DNA from: Phoenix dactylifera
Lineage: Eukaryota; Streptophyta; Magnoliopsida; Arecales; Arecaceae
NCBI RefSeq assembly: GCF_009389715.1
Contig: NW_024067681.1
Coordinates: forward strand, 1,074,001 to 1,138,000
Direction of reading: 5' to 3'
DNA length: 64,000 bases
Shown: positions 45,901 through 58,192 of the stretch, piece by piece
Layout of the letters: each line of letters opens with the position of its first letter
How positions within the stretch are numbered: the first letter of the stretch is position 1
Position numbers and translations under genes: made by a program
Notes under the pieces: generated by a model
What the model saw: the letters and a program-made list of their open reading frames with translations, nothing else
The model's database searches: none
What the model was told of the DNA's origin: nothing

Positions 45901-48900
45901 GCATGACAAGAGGCCTAAATGATGCATCAGTACATTATGCATCTTCAATTTCCACAACTTTATAAATACTCTGATCTTTTAAAAAATACAGGCCTCTTAA
46001 TTATTTCATGCTCTTTCAAGAAAAGTAAAAGAAAAGTGCAACTTCAAAACTGGATATTTATCAAATTACTTAAACAAAACAAACACTACTCAGTTCGATG
46101 GAAGGGTCACATCTATCCATGTATTCTATCACATTCACAGAATATGTTATTTAGCTATTTTGTGCAACATTTGGGTAGGCAATAAACAAATTTAAGATAA
46201 GGCCATGCATACATTATTGGAGAAGGGTGAACGACAACTCTATTTTCATTCTAGATAAATAAGAAATTAATAGGTTTTGGTACTTCTTGATGATACATCT
46301 AATGATAATCATTTCTTAAGAGAACATATTTTAATAACAATCACTTAAGAAATATAAAATAGGATAAGTGCACGAAATGGGAAAAATAAGTTAAAAATTG
46401 TTTCTAAACATAAGAACCATGATCCTATATCTATAAATTTTATAATTATTCTTTTTGAAAATTTAAGTATTTTGTATAGCAATTGCATCCATGAGTCAAG
46501 CTATTTGTCAAAAAAACTGTAATGTTCTTTAATAAATAAAGGTTGTTAACTGTTTTAATGATGCAACAAAGGGAATCTTTTTCACTAGTTATGAGTTAGC
46601 TTAGAGGTCAATAAGTTTCCTATTTTGAGAAGTTCAAAATCCTATCAAATTGATTAAGGTTTTTGGAAAACTTGCAAGTTTAGGATGCTAGGAAGGATAT
46701 AATACAGCATGATATGAGGACTCATCTCATATAGTCTTGGCCTAAAATCCTAATGCCCTATAAATTTTTGGCTTCATGCCTAGGGTAACTAAGGTACCTT
46801 AACCTTTGAGAGAAAAGATACTTCCATCTTTCATCTTTGTTTTTGATCAATGGCTTAATTTTTTCTTATACTGATAGACTAACATGCATATATTCTGACC
46901 CTTTAATTTGTTATAATATTCAGAGTTGATGCTACTAGGCTTCATATCTTTACTTCTTACAATTGGACAAGCACCAATATCTAAAATATGTATCCCTGCA
47001 AAAGCTGGAGATATTATGCTCCCATGCAAGAAAGCACATGATGTTGAAAAGGAGGATGGTGATGGTCGAAGAAGATTACTATGGTACCAAGAAAAAGTAG
47101 TTTGGCATCGTATTTTAGCTGAAGCAACAGTAGATCATTGCTCTAAGTATGAGGCAAGTGATTAATTACTTCCTTTTCAGGGTAGTTAAGTAGTATTATA
47201 TTTTACTTTCTATCATAACTTTCAATTTGATTTTTTCTTCGGAGTGGATGAAACTTCATTGGATGTTTACTTGTTCATTTCTAAGAAAATAAATAAATAA
47301 GAGTTACTATAAGAATTCTTTGCTTAGTTTTTGGCATTATTATGAATTAAGGATATCTTGTATCTTTGTAAAATTGATAATTTTTAAGTATAGATTTAAT
47401 AAAAAACTATAGCTGTATATGGTCTCACAGCATTCCTAATGATTTACTATATTTAGTTAGAGCTAATGCTCAAGGGCTTGAGCATGTTCTTTTTCATTAG
47501 TCATCTAGTCCCCTTTCTCTTATCCCACACACACAGAAAGAAATAGAGAGAGAGAGAGCAGGAACAGAAGGTTCTTTTTCTATCAAAATTATGCAATCTC
47601 GATCACCTTAGGAGAAGAAAACAGCAAGACAAAAGAAAATTAAAGACATTTTATCTGAGATAATTTTATTATTGTTGTAAAGGAAGGAATCTAAAATAAT
47701 ACATGCAGTGTTAAGGCTTAAGGTGAAATCGAATTTCATTGATATGAAGCTACTATTTGAAAAAAGTTAAGACATACCATATTATTGTTAAAATCATAAA
47801 ATGAATTACCAAAATATTTTTTCAAAAGATAAATTACTAGTGGTCAATATAGTTATGACAGCAAAAAAAGTTACAAAAATGTATTGGAAGAATATAACAA
47901 CTTATTAGGCTCTTGAGTACAAAACAAGAATATATATTAGTAATTAATTTATTTATCGGAGATCACTCTTCATATATATATATATATTCCTATGTATGAA
48001 AGGACTTGTTATTTTTTAGTTCTTGACTATAAAAAGTGAAATGCAAATGTAGATAGTTGTATTACAAGAAAAGAAAAAGATCACTACATCAAAACTAATC
48101 TACATGCATCATACAAAATAAACAAGTAATAAATCATTTCACTATGTAAAAGCAATAAATGGGTTCAGCAACATTTGAGTTTATTATGCAAAATAATATA
48201 TTACATTATTTGAATATATGATAAGTTGTACAACCATGTGTAGATATGTTGTGTGCACTTCTTACATTTCTAGACATGGTTTATCTAATGCCAATAATAA
48301 GCTCTGTTTATGCTATTTTTTATTTTAGTTTGTTTCAGATAAGAAATTGTTCTTTCTAAATGTTATCAATAAAAAAAAATCACTAATATTCTTTTTGACT
48401 TGTACTGGTGCAGGACAAAGTGCCATTGATCTCACAAAATGGAATTCACCAATTGCATATATTTATATTCGTGCTTGCTGTTTTTCATGTCCTGTACAGT
48501 ATCCTCACAATGGCTTTAGGCCAAGCAAAAGTGAGTAATTTAATTATAAAGTAAAAATATTAAAACAAATTTATAATTAAGAAAATAAAAATATGCAACA
48601 ATAAAAATAAAATATCTCTAAAAAATAAAAAATAAATAAATTATCTCAAACCAAGTGGAATTGGTAATTTTCATGTTCAAGAAGGCAAGATTCAAAATAT
48701 TAGATTATAGATATCTAAAGTAATACGTATCTTGATAATCATTCATTATGGCGGCCGTTGGTTATACAAAAATATAATATATTTTAAATAAGTATACTCT
48801 ATAAACTCAATAATTCTATTAAAGGCAAAAAATAATAGATGAAGGTTAGAAGATATGACGTATAAAACTTTGAAATAGCAGATTGTGTATACTCCTACAA

Positions 48901-51900
48901 ATTTATTTGCGCAAGTGAAAATGGGTAAAATAAAGATCTGAAATAAGCATTTTAACATATTTTTATATAACAAGTATTTTTGAAATATATTAACAATAAA
49001 ATATTCTTTAGATTACTAATGCTCAGATTAGTCTTAAATTAGCTTCAATTACTTGTTCTTTCAATTAGTATTTGTTGTTACTATTTACAGATGAAAAAGT
49101 GGAAAACTTGGGAGGCTGAGACAGCATCACTAGAATATCAATTTTCAAATGGTGAACACATTGTATTCTCAAGCTAGCTTTTTTATCATGTGGATATTCT
49201 TTTAATGCACATTACTATATCCTTTGCAGATCCCTCAAGATTCAGGTTTACTCACCAAACATCCTTCGTAAAGCGACATGTGGGCCTTTCAAGTACTCCT
49301 GGCATTAGATGGATGGTGAGACCTTTCTACTCTCCCCTTGTTTTTTTTAAAACAAAAAGTTGACATGAGATATAGGTTGGTTGATTGATATTAAAAAGAC
49401 CAATTTCATTTCATAAAAGCTTTCCAAGCTAGGATTTATTTAGGTACGTTATCCTCCTAAAGAAAAAACGAAAAATTTTTATGCAAGATTTGTTGTCTCG
49501 ATAACAGGCATCGTATTGGTACCATCCAATTATAATATCGGTAATACCTGGTAAGAGGGCCAGTTTAGCATACCGAATGTCGGTATGTCCCTTGTACAGT
49601 ATACTAATTTAGTACTAGTGCGGTTTGGTATAGTCGGTACGCACCAGTACTGACTGGTATGCAAATTTTATTCCTATGTGATCTAAAGTATTGGCAATTC
49701 ACAAGAGGTAGAGGATTAAGAGGACAAGTTTCATGGATTACATAAAATTGTTTCCAAAGCCCAATCTTAACAAGATAGTGTTGTAACAAGGGCATTAGTC
49801 TCTCTTTCTATATTGTAGATGGGTTTGTAGTGAACTTAGATTCTACTGTAAAATAGACCTAAATCATAAACATTTCAATTGTTAGAAAATTACAATTTTC
49901 TTTACTCCCATTATATATGGATTCATAAACTTGAATATAACAAAAAATATAAGGATAGATAACATTCTATCTTTAGAGGGTAAATGATAACTTTTATTTC
50001 TAAATGATATGAACCAATGACAATATGTATTCTCATTATTATATGCAAATAAATTATCGTATAAGATCTGTAATTGCTTTTCTTTTGCACTATCAGGTGG
50101 CATTTTTTAGGCAGTTCTTTAGATCGGTAACGAAGGTGGACTACTTGACCATGCGCCATGGTTTTATCACTGTAATATTTATATATTTCATCATAAATAT
50201 TACTTTTATTTTTATTTTACAGTAAAATAGTATCTTTTTTTTTCAAACTAGCTATTCCTCTTAACATTGCGCCAAAAATGAATAAATTACAGGCTCATTT
50301 ATCACCAAATAGCAAGTTTGACTTTCATAAGTACATAAAGAGATCGTTAGAAGATGATTTCAAAGTTGTTGTCGGCATCAGGTCGGCACTATCCAAATTG
50401 TGACTATTTTGCAGTTTCTACTCTTCATGTCTCTAACATTAAAGTTTGTTTATAGCTCTCCATTGTGGTTAATGGCAATCGTCATACTACTACTTGATGT
50501 CTATGGTAAGTGATCTTAACTTTTTAGCTATTTATCTGGAATGGATGAATGGAAGATCCTTCAAATCATCTCACTTATTTTATTATAGGATGGTATACAC
50601 TTGTTTGGATTTCTTTCGTGCCTCTCATAGTAAGATCCCTCTTCACAAGCTTTCCATTCTCATTAATTACTTCAGAAACTTGTCATGTTATTAATTTTCA
50701 TATTTGTTGTAGATCCTCTTGATAGTTGGCATGAAGTTAGAAATTGTTATTATGGAGATGGCCCATGAAATTCAAGGGCGAACCACTGTGGTTAAAGGAG
50801 CACCAATTATAGAACCAAGTAACAAATTCTTTTGGTTCAATCGGCCTCAATGGATCCTTTATCTAATACATCTAACTTTATTTGAGGTAATCTTGCCAAC
50901 TTTTGTGTGCATCAGCAAATTCTTGTTTAAATGAACTTGAAATGGTTAGTTATTCATATATGTGTTTGAAATTTGAGAATAATTGTTGATTGTGATATAT
51001 TAATCATTTTTATTTAAAAAACTTAAATAAGTATAGTAGGCTTGAAAGTATTAAGATACAATAATATTGAAGTGAATTTTGAAAGGTCCGAACACGCTAG
51101 AAATTACCCCTATCATCCTTTTGTGTTATATGTGTATGTATTTAAGCTTAATGTCTCTGAAACTTTATCATCTTATATTCGAAACCCTAACTGAAGCATA
51201 ATATTGTGAACCCCTTGATGACTTATTCTTGAATCAAAATTTCAGTCCATATCCTTTTTGGACTAATTCTTTTTGTCTATTATCTACACAGAATGCATTC
51301 CAAATGGCACACTTTTTATGGACATGGGTATGTTAATAGCATCTTTTTTTCTCATTTTAAATTCTTAATTATAATGGATGGATTATCTAAATTAGTATTT
51401 TCATTTGTGCAGTATTCATTCAGTTTAAAGTCATGCATGCATGACAACTTGCCACTTACAATAGCGAAGATCATAATGGGACTAGCTCTTCAATTTTTGT
51501 GTAGTTATATCACTTTCCCCCTTTATGCATTGGTGACACAAGTAAGTTCATTGCCTTAGAAAGATTCAACAACACTAATGCTAAAGCAAATATTTTAATA
51601 GCAGGGTTGATTATACTAACTACTTTTCGCATGTTTATAGATGGGATCACATATGAAAAAGGCCATTTTTGAAGAACAAACAGCCAAAGCTCTTATCAGG
51701 TGGAGACAAGCAGCTAAAGAAAGAAAGAAGCATAGAGATGCAAAGTCAGATGCAGGATATTTGAGTGGAGAAAATACACCTAGTCAAGGATCATCGCCCA
51801 TACATTTGCTGCACAAATACAAGTTAAACTCTGTAGATGTAGAAAGTATCCCGAGTTCACCAAGGTTTTACCATTCAGATAATGACAACTCTGAAATGGA

Positions 51901-52009
51901 AGCCCCTCCATTTGTCAATCATGGGGATTCGGAGCCAACGAGACCTATCTCTGTGGGTAGAAATCCAAATGTTGGCGATAGTGATTTCTCTTTTAGTGCA
52001 CCACAATAA
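42939..52009 (+). CDS. MLO: MLO family membrane protein
   Basis: MLO proteins are plant seven-helix plasma-membrane proteins with a cytoplasmic calmodulin-binding tail; family members act in powdery mildew susceptibility, pollen tube and root responses. Fourteen exons: 42939-43064, 43372-43429, 46924-47153, 48414-48530, 49091-49151, 49230-49315, 50097-50171, 50293-50381, 50456-50505, 50589-50629, 50713-50886, 51292-51327, 51413-51541 and 51641-52009. All phases close, giving 546 residues, typical length. Seen motifs: [135 protein letters not shown] and [11 protein letters not shown]. The calmodulin-binding helix is [14 protein letters not shown] at about 440-454 and the C-terminal DFSF at 539-542. 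Intron 3 appears to use a GC donor (GAG then gcaagt). Intron 2 is 3.5 kb and holds a TRIM. The clade is not resolved; the [12 protein letters not shown] tail may hint at clade III. Confidence 0.94.
43085..43250. repeat. GTAC-rich dispersed repeat, copy in MLO intron 1
   Basis: Decayed copy with tatcataccataccg, attggtatgtgg, attcggtacac and gcaccggtataa motifs. Confidence 0.5.
44740..44744 (+). repeat. Target site duplication ATACC (TRIM, left)
   Basis: Directly precedes the TRIM at 44745 and is repeated at 45230-45234. Confidence 0.85.
44745..45229 (-). mobile_element. TRIM: 485-bp miniature LTR retrotransposon in MLO intron 2
   Basis: Two direct repeats, 44745-44943 (199 bp) and 45028-45229 (202 bp), flank an internal region of only 84 bp. 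Read on the minus strand, each LTR starts TGTTGGGG and ends CATCA. The upstream LTR is followed by gttggcgcgctaggtagggg, a primer-binding-like site. A purine stretch ending cccgagggggcta directly precedes the other LTR. The five bases ATACC flank both sides. It has no coding capacity, so it needs enzymes from another element. The short open frames across it are LTR sequence. Confidence 0.92.
49500..49680. repeat. GTAC-rich dispersed repeat, copy in MLO intron 6
   Basis: Decayed copy with attggtaccatcc, taccgaatgtcggtatg, ggtatagtcggtacg and caccagtactgactggtat motifs. Confidence 0.55.
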
Positions 52010-52120
52010 TTGATCATCCTTTCTGTTGGCCATCAATTCTGCTTGTAAAAAGACTACGAAATATCAGTTGAACACTAATAGATATCAACAATACTTTACT
52101 TAACACTGTTCATGGACAAC

Positions 52121-52125
52121 TATAG
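52121..52125 (+). repeat. Target site duplication TATAG (left)
   Basis: Repeated at 52337-52341, directly after the 211-bp element. Confidence 0.85.
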
Positions 52126-52336
52126 TGTAAGAAAATATAAAATATATAAATAAATCTATCTTATCCTATCAACTTAAGCTTTTGAGACAAGTGGTGATTT
52201 TAACATGGTATCAGAGCAGAGATTAAAGAAAAGTCCGGCCCACATGTGAGGAGGAGTGTAAGAAAATATAAAATATATAAATAAATCTATCTCATCCTAT
52301 CATCTTAAGCTTTTGGGACAAGTGGCGATTTTAACA
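52126..52336 (+). mobile_element. 211-bp miniature LTR retrotransposon (SMART/TRIM-like) 3' of MLO
   Basis: Two 80-bp direct repeats at 52126-52205 and 52257-52336 start TGTAAGAAAATATAAAATAT and end TTTTAACA. They differ at four positions by eye. The internal part is 51 bp. It opens with TGGTATCAGAGC (52206-52217), the classic site complementary to the initiator methionine tRNA, and closes with the purine-rich gtgaggaggag directly before the second LTR. TATAG flanks both ends. Thus LTRs, primer-binding site, polypurine tract and target duplication are all present without any coding sequence. It lies 116 bp after the MLO stop codon and probably falls in or near its 3' UTR. Confidence 0.95.
52206..52217 (+). 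promoter_or_regulatory. tRNA-iMet primer-binding site
   Basis: TGGTATCAGAGC abuts the 5' LTR of the 211-bp element with no spacer. Confidence 0.9.
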
Positions 52337-52341
52337 TATAG

Positions 52342-54055
52342 GACTCAGTAACCAAGTAGTAAGAGTTACCTATTCAAAGATATCCAAAGGTTGGCTAACA
52401 AGTTGAACATGCAAGTAACAGGGTTATTCATTTATACATGTAATGGCCCTGTCTACATGATTTAATATTATATGTCTTGTCTTATATATCTAACTTTGCT
52501 ATAATTTTTGTTGATTTATAAAGGTGATTTTAGTAATTAAAATTCAAAAATAAAAAGTTATAGATAATAGGATAAAATAACAGTTTCATGATACCTGGAG
52601 CAACATAACTTTTTTGTTATATTTTGATAAATTATAACTATAAATTAATGAGTTTAATTGTAGTCACTTTTAAAATATATCAAGTATGATATATTGGAAC
52701 AAAGTTTTGCTTAAAAGGTCAATTTACAAAACAATAGTTAAGATATTGATAGACTTTAATGCCCTATTGAGAACATTTACAAGACTTTAATGGTCTAAGA
52801 TATAAGTTTTGAAAAATCAATATAAGCCGTCGATAAAGAAAGGCTAACAACTTCTCTTTGACCTATTTAACCAGTGGATTAGTTGAAATACTTGAAAGTC
52901 ATGGCTGACAGTAATTGGATTGCAGTCGACGAGTAATTTTGATCATTAGAAATGCCCATGACTAATGAAGATGATGTACATGTTAATGGTAAGTGTGGAA
53001 GGCCTAGAACCTTGAGGTCGAGATGAAATTATTAATCCCCAGTAAGTGCTTCAAAGTTCCTTCACATTACCAGAGGAATTTATTTATCCAACGAAAGTAT
53101 CTTCATCCATCAACTTTCCCCAACTTGGAACCAATGATCTCACTTTTCAATGCCATATGACATTCTTTCTTTTGCTCTTATTTGTTTCCCCCTCATTAGA
53201 ATAGGGCAAAGGTCAATATTGATAGTGTGTTAAAGATAATGAACTGAGAGGCGCAGGTTGTGTTATTAGAGACTACAATGCTCGCATCCTTTTAATTGGA
53301 GCAATTAGAAAGAATGTTTGGGATCTAAGCTCATCTATGCAACGATTCCATATCTCTCTTACCCATTGCGAAGGAAAGCGAGCTAGTTAGCTTATTGGGG
53401 AAGCATTGTCCATTTTAAATATGTTATACCAAGTATCTTTTGAGTTTCAAATGTTTGTTATTGGGGAAGATCTCTATTCCCTTTCCACCGGCCAAAAGGG
53501 CAGTTTGTAATTTTTGGATATATATAAAATAAAAGATTTTTTGCATAAATATCCTTCTAAATATCGGTTTTTGCATGAATACTTTCTCAAAATTGATATT
53601 TGCATGTATATTCTCGTAAACTACTTGTTTTACTATTTTACTATTTTTTATTTTTTTGCATAGGTGCCCATGCCATCTAATACCGTTAAAAAATTAATAT
53701 TTTTAAATTAAAATAACTAAAATACTCTAAATAGATGTAAAAAAAAATATTTATAAGGCAATCGCGATGGGAAAAAAAAATAATTTTAAAATTTTCTTTA
53801 TTTTTATGTATAATAAATATGGTTTTTATTAACGGTGTTAGAAGAATCATTATATTAGAATTATTTATGCAAAATCAGTTATATTAGAAGTACAGAAATA
53901 AATATTAATTTTATAATATATTTATGTAAATTTAAATTTTTAGAAAGATATTTATGAAAAAAACTCTAAAATTAATTATGAACATTCCACTTTCATACAA
54001 CAGTAACAGCATCGGGTACAATGTGAGAAAGAAGTTAATATTTACCCTTGTTTTT
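52342..54055. other. Intergenic, AT-rich, no gene seen
   Basis: No open frame with a recognisable domain and no clear repeat ends. Confidence 0.5.
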
Positions 54056-54214
54056 CAAAGAAAGGAGGGGAGAGAGAGAGAGAGAGGGAGCCGCAAAGAG
54101 GCGGAGGATCGGCGAAAGCGAGTGGATTGGCGTCGGAGATAAGGAATTGTCTCGAAGGAAAGAACGCAAGGAAGGAATCTCTCTCGCTCCACAATCATCC
54201 TTAGAGGAAGAAGA

Positions 54215-54269
<55 letters not shown>

Positions 54270-54345
54270 GAAGGAGAAAAGAATGAAGGTGAGAGATCTT
54301 TTCGAAGGAGGAAGGAGAGAAGAAACAGGAAGGAAGGGAGGAAGG
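54056..54345 (+). repeat. Purine-rich tract with (GA)n microsatellite
   Basis: The + strand is strongly purine-rich over 290 bp, with a GA run of about 20 units at 54219-54263. Reading frames across it on both strands are compositional. It could be the leader of a transcript (aggtattgaaaccctag then gtgagtacc near 54373-54400 looks like an exon end plus donor), but no coding exon was linked. Confidence 0.7.
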
Positions 54346-54583
54346 AGCGTGTGCCGTGGCCTCGGTTGGATCCAGGTATTGAAACCCTAGCTCTGGTGAG
54401 TACCAAGCAACGTGCTAGGCATGGGCTACTTCTTCTCCATCTCTCGTCTCATCTTTTTTTTTTCTCTCCCAAATCCGTGGCTTCCCTCTACCAAGCACGT
54501 CAGACGAGCAAGATCCGCTGTCGACCGCCTCCATCCAACAAAAATCGGAGGTTGTTCGGCATTTCTACACCGAAATGGCATGA

Positions 54584-54965
54584 TTTTTTTTTTCCGCTGC
54601 AGCGGGTGATTCATACAACACATACATGGATACACGGACACCCAATAAAGCCGGAAAATATAATATTACAATCCTCCTCGCAGCTCTCCATTTTCTGCCC
54701 ATATGGTGCATATATGGTCATTTAGTCTGCAGGCCTCGTTGGCTTCTCTAAATATATATTTAGAGCCGACAACTCTTCCAGCTGATGATTGTAGCTGAAT
54801 TATTTTTCAAAATAACTAAACTAGCTGATAGCACACGATGAGCACATTAGAAATCAGCCCGGACAACCCATAGCTCCGCATAGAAAATCATGCAATTAAA
54901 TATTTGGCAACCTCTCGCTGCCACAATTTTTAAATGGATTTCTAATGACGAAATCCGCTCGATCT
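54584..54965 (-). mobile_element. 5'-truncated LINE 3' end, minus strand
   Basis: A short T-run at 54584-54593, the patch acacccaataaagccgg, then minus-strand coding debris with AELWVVRADF, VILKNNSATIISW and FVIRNP. These are RNase H-like LINE motifs, with stops in all frames. Same family as the fragments at 39388, 56740, 59736 and 63146. Confidence 0.65.
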
Positions 54966-55091
54966 TTTTACCTTATTCAACACTGACCGACCAAAATTGA
55001 TCAGGTGAAGAACACCCTGCGGAATGCTGCCGCATAATGAAATGGCATGGCGTGATTTCTGAGCGTTTTCTAAGCGAGGAGAGAGGGATAG

Positions 55092-56510
55092 ATGATCATG
55101 GCCGCCGCTACGAGGCTGCGCCTCCTGGGAAGACCGAGATTCACAAGACAATGCCACCAGCAACCAGCACGAGTTCAATCGCTCCTTGATGTCATCTCCA
55201 CGGGCGTCGGCGGCCTCGATGACATGGAAGCCAGCCTTAACCGTCTGGGAGTCGCCGTCGCCCCTTCCCTCGTCACCCAGGTCGTCGACTCCTATACAAG
55301 CAGCGGCGGCGGCGGCGGCGGCGGCGGCAGACGGCTCCTACGGTTCTTCTCCTGGTGTCGGAGACGGAGCCGCGAGAGATTGGGGGACGAGGTCTTCGAT
55401 CACGCCATTCGAGCCTTCGCGGGGATGAAGGACCTCACCGCCATGGAGATCACCATCTCCGATCTCGAGGAGGAGGGCCGGAAGATGACCTTGGAGACGT
55501 TCGTCCTGGTGACCGAGACCCTCGTGAGGTCAGGCAGGGAGGACGAGGCCGTCCGCCTGTTCCGGAGCATGGAATCCAAGCAGCTGCTGCCTCCGTCCTG
55601 TATCCCATCCATCGTCCACGCGCTGTGCGCCAGGGGCCACGCTCGCAAGGCCCGGGGCATCGTCTGGCACCACAGGGACGAGCTCCAGGCGGCGCCTGCG
55701 GCCATCGCCGCCGACATCCACCGTAGCCTTCTCCACGGGTGGTGCGTCCATGGGAACGCCAGGGAGGCCCGCCGAGCCATGGACGAGATGAGGTCGCTGG
55801 GAATCCGCCCGGGCCTCGCCTCTTACAACTCCCTCCTCCGCTGCATCTGCCAGAGGAACCTCAGGTTCAACCCCTCCGCCCTCGTCCCGGAGGCCGCCGA
55901 TCTGATGTCGGAGATGCGGGCCTCCGGCGTCTCCCCGACCACCGTCAGCTTCAACATCCTCCTGTCCTGCCTCGGCAGGGCGAGGAGGGTGAAGGAGGCC
56001 TACCGGATCCTCCACTCCATGCGACAGCTGGGGGAGTCTGGATGCGCACCAGACTGGATGAGCTACTATATCTTAGTGAGGGTTCTCTACCTCACCGGGA
56101 GGTATGTGAGAGGCAACAGGCTCGTGGATCAGATGCTCGAGGAAAGGTTGTCGCCGGGGGCGAGGTTCTACCGCGGTCTCGTCGGCGTCCTTTGTGGGGT
56201 GGAGAGGATGGACCACGCCCTCAAGGTGTTCGAGAGAATGAAGAGGTGCTGTGAGCAGGACCAGGGGCCGACCTATGATCTGCTGATAGAAAAGCTCTGC
56301 AGGAATGGAAGATTTGACGCAGGGAGGCGTCTCTGGGAGGAGGCTGCGGAGAGGGGCATCATTCTCCAGTGCTCCAAGGATCTCTTAGATCCTTCTAAGA
56401 CTGAGGTTTTCAAGCCGAGGGAGTCCGCAGTGAAGCTGAGTCCACGGGACTACAAGAGGGCAGTGCAGAAACGAAAGAAAGGTGCCGTTGGAACTCTCCC
56501 TTCTTTTTAA
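55092..56510 (+). CDS. Pentatricopeptide repeat protein, P class, intronless
   Basis: PPR proteins bind organelle RNA and affect its processing, stability or translation. The 472-codon frame is GC-rich and uninterrupted. The N-terminus is basic and Arg-rich with few acids (AAATRLRLLGRPRFTRQCHQQ), consistent with a mitochondrial or plastid transit peptide. A low-complexity Gly run (GGC codons) sits near residue 73. Degenerate 35-residue PPR motifs follow, from about residue 95 to 430: TFVLVTETLVRSGREDEAVR, HRSLLHGWCVHGNAREARRA, ASYNSLLRCICQRNL, SFNILLSCLGRARRVKEAYR and TYDLLIEKLCRNGRFDAGRR. There is no E or DYW tail, so it is P class. The C-terminus is a basic KAVQKRKK-like tail. From memory it is closest to Arabidopsis At5g61370 (mitochondrial), not checked. 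A second ATG two codons in is equally possible as the start. Confidence 0.9.
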   Translation: MIMAAATRLRLLGRPRFTRQCHQQPARVQSLLDVISTGVGGLDDMEASLNRLGVAVAPSLVTQVVDSYTSSGGGGGGGGRRLLRFFSWCRRRSRERLGDEVFDHAIRAFAGMKDLTAMEITISDLEEEGRKMTLETFVLVTETLVRSGREDEAVRLFRSMESKQLLPPSCIPSIVHALCARGHARKARGIVWHHRDELQAAPAAIAADIHRSLLHGWCVHGNAREARRAMDEMRSLGIRPGLASYNSLLRCICQRNLRFNPSALVPEAADLMSEMRASGVSPTTVSFNILLSCLGRARRVKEAYRILHSMRQLGESGCAPDWMSYYILVRVLYLTGRYVRGNRLVDQMLEERLSPGARFYRGLVGVLCGVERMDHALKVFERMKRCCEQDQGPTYDLLIEKLCRNGRFDAGRRLWEEAAERGIILQCSKDLLDPSKTEVFKPRESAVKLSPRDYKRAVQKRKKGAVGTLPSF

Positions 56511-56739
56511 TTCTTACATGTAATTTTAGCATCATGGTACGTGATGGTTGCTGGGTTCTTGATGACCGTTGCTGCATTTCAAGACATCAAAATGACACAG
56601 CGCTTGTAAAGTTGAAAGTTCGATGAGCATGCGAGCCCTAGTTCTTGCTATGGAAGTGTGACATGGAGTTTTGTCCATGATTCACGAATATTTATCATCT
56701 CGTCTCCTGTTTAGGAGGTATGCAATTGACAACAACCTG

Positions 56740-57262
56740 TTTTTTTTTTTTTTTTTTTTGTAGATTGGCGTCTCACTATACAGTGCAAGTACGCCATGAG
56801 AAGTCAAAATACAAAACACGAGCTAGGCTCTGGAAAATGTAGGAAGTGCCGTCCCATAAAAAGGCTCCGGTGTGATGTGCTGCAAAGAAGGCGACCCAAT
56901 CAGCTACACTGTTCGCCTCTCGAAATATATGTGTGACCCAAAATGCGTCGAAACCCTTCAGAATGTGGTATACATTCCAGACTAGTAGATGTAGATCTGA
57001 TCTAGTACGCATATTCCTGATCCAATTAATTATTGTAGCCGAATCACCCTTCAAGAGTATCCGCCGAGCTTCCAAATGCACTCTAGCGTAAACAAGGTCT
57101 TTCCATGCTGCGCGCAGCTCCGCCATTGGGACCAACTCATCAAATATATGTCGTCCTCCTGCCGCAATCATCTAGAGATTCTAGTCCCCGATCACAAAGT
57201 CCACACTACAGCTATTACTGCTCTTTGAAATGCTACCGTCAAAATTCATCTTGAGAAAATCA
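56740..57262 (-). mobile_element. 5'-truncated LINE with RNase H-like domain, minus strand
   Basis: The T-run at 56740-56759 is the poly-A tail. The minus strand encodes LKMNFDGSISKSS, then after two stops an open stretch at 57171-56776 with AAGGRHIFDELVPMAELRAA, ARRILLKGDSATIINWI, VTHIFREANSVADWVAFFAA and HHTGAFLWDG. This is the RNase H-like domain (RVT_3 type) found at the 3' end of plant L1-like LINEs, with the D (FDGS), E (AELRAAW) and D (GDS) positions still visible. The reverse transcriptase is absent. It is the best-preserved member of the family in this window and lies 230 bp after the PPR stop. Confidence 0.85.
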
Positions 57263-58187
57263 TAATTCAGTAGCAAGATGCTGCTTTCTAAACGAGTTTT
57301 GGAAAGTTCTTTCCGAACCTCAAGGTGAAGCGTATCAGCATTTTTATAAAGGGAGAACCTCTTTTACGACATCTATATTGTGCTGCCACTTTATCTTACT
57401 ATCATTGCTCTTGCCCTGTTCTATAGCTTTAATGTCAATAAATAGCTATTTTAGATGAATGATCCAGTTTGTACTCTGGTTTGTGTGTGTGACTGCACTA
57501 TAAATGCCTCCTCTACCACTGTCGTTTATATAGGAGTATTGATTTGAAACTGTAACCACAGCTTTTCATTGCTTTATCTAAAAAAACATATTGTTTGGCC
57601 TGTTACACATCGTTGCACATTGTGTCGATGCAACCTAGCATAGAGATTATGGCCTCCACCCTCCAATATGGCCTAAGCCATTATGTATTGTAGCTCATTG
57701 TGCAAAAGTACTGCTGCTACTCAAATTCATTTCTGTGACTGCACTATAAATCCATCACAGTGATTTGTGTTTATGGGAATACTGATTGGATCTGTAACCA
57801 GTTGACATTTTTTCAATGCTTCATCTGAAAATCAAACTGCTCTGTTTTGTTACATATGGCCTATGGTGATGAAGTGTTGGTAGGGGGTATTTATCTTCTT
57901 TGGGAGGAGTGCTCTGCCTCACGTTGCCCGAGCTTTTCCACTCTAAACTTTTTACCTTCTCCGCCTTCCTGTTTACTTCAACCGTACATGCGGGCCGGCA
58001 GCGTGCGTTTTCCCGTGTGTCTATTTCTAATGGGAAAAGGGGCGGAAAAAATGGGAAACAGGGTGGGAAAAATAAATAACTAAAAGTATATTGATGTGAG
58101 AGTGGGGTATAGGTGGGGTGACGCAGAGGGGGATGAACATCCGCTTCCGGATGATATTGTGAGAAAATATGGTGCATTTCAGAGCAT
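57263..58187. other. Intergenic, no gene seen
   Basis: A pair of loosely repeated segments (tgactgcactataaat at 57490 and 57738, each followed by a similar about 60-bp patch with actgat and gtaacca) indicates a local duplication about 250 bp apart. No coding sequence found. Confidence 0.45.
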
Positions 58188-58192
58188 GCATA
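58188..58192 (+). repeat. Target site duplication GCATA (left)
   Basis: Repeated at 59731-59735, directly after the solo LTR. Confidence 0.75.
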
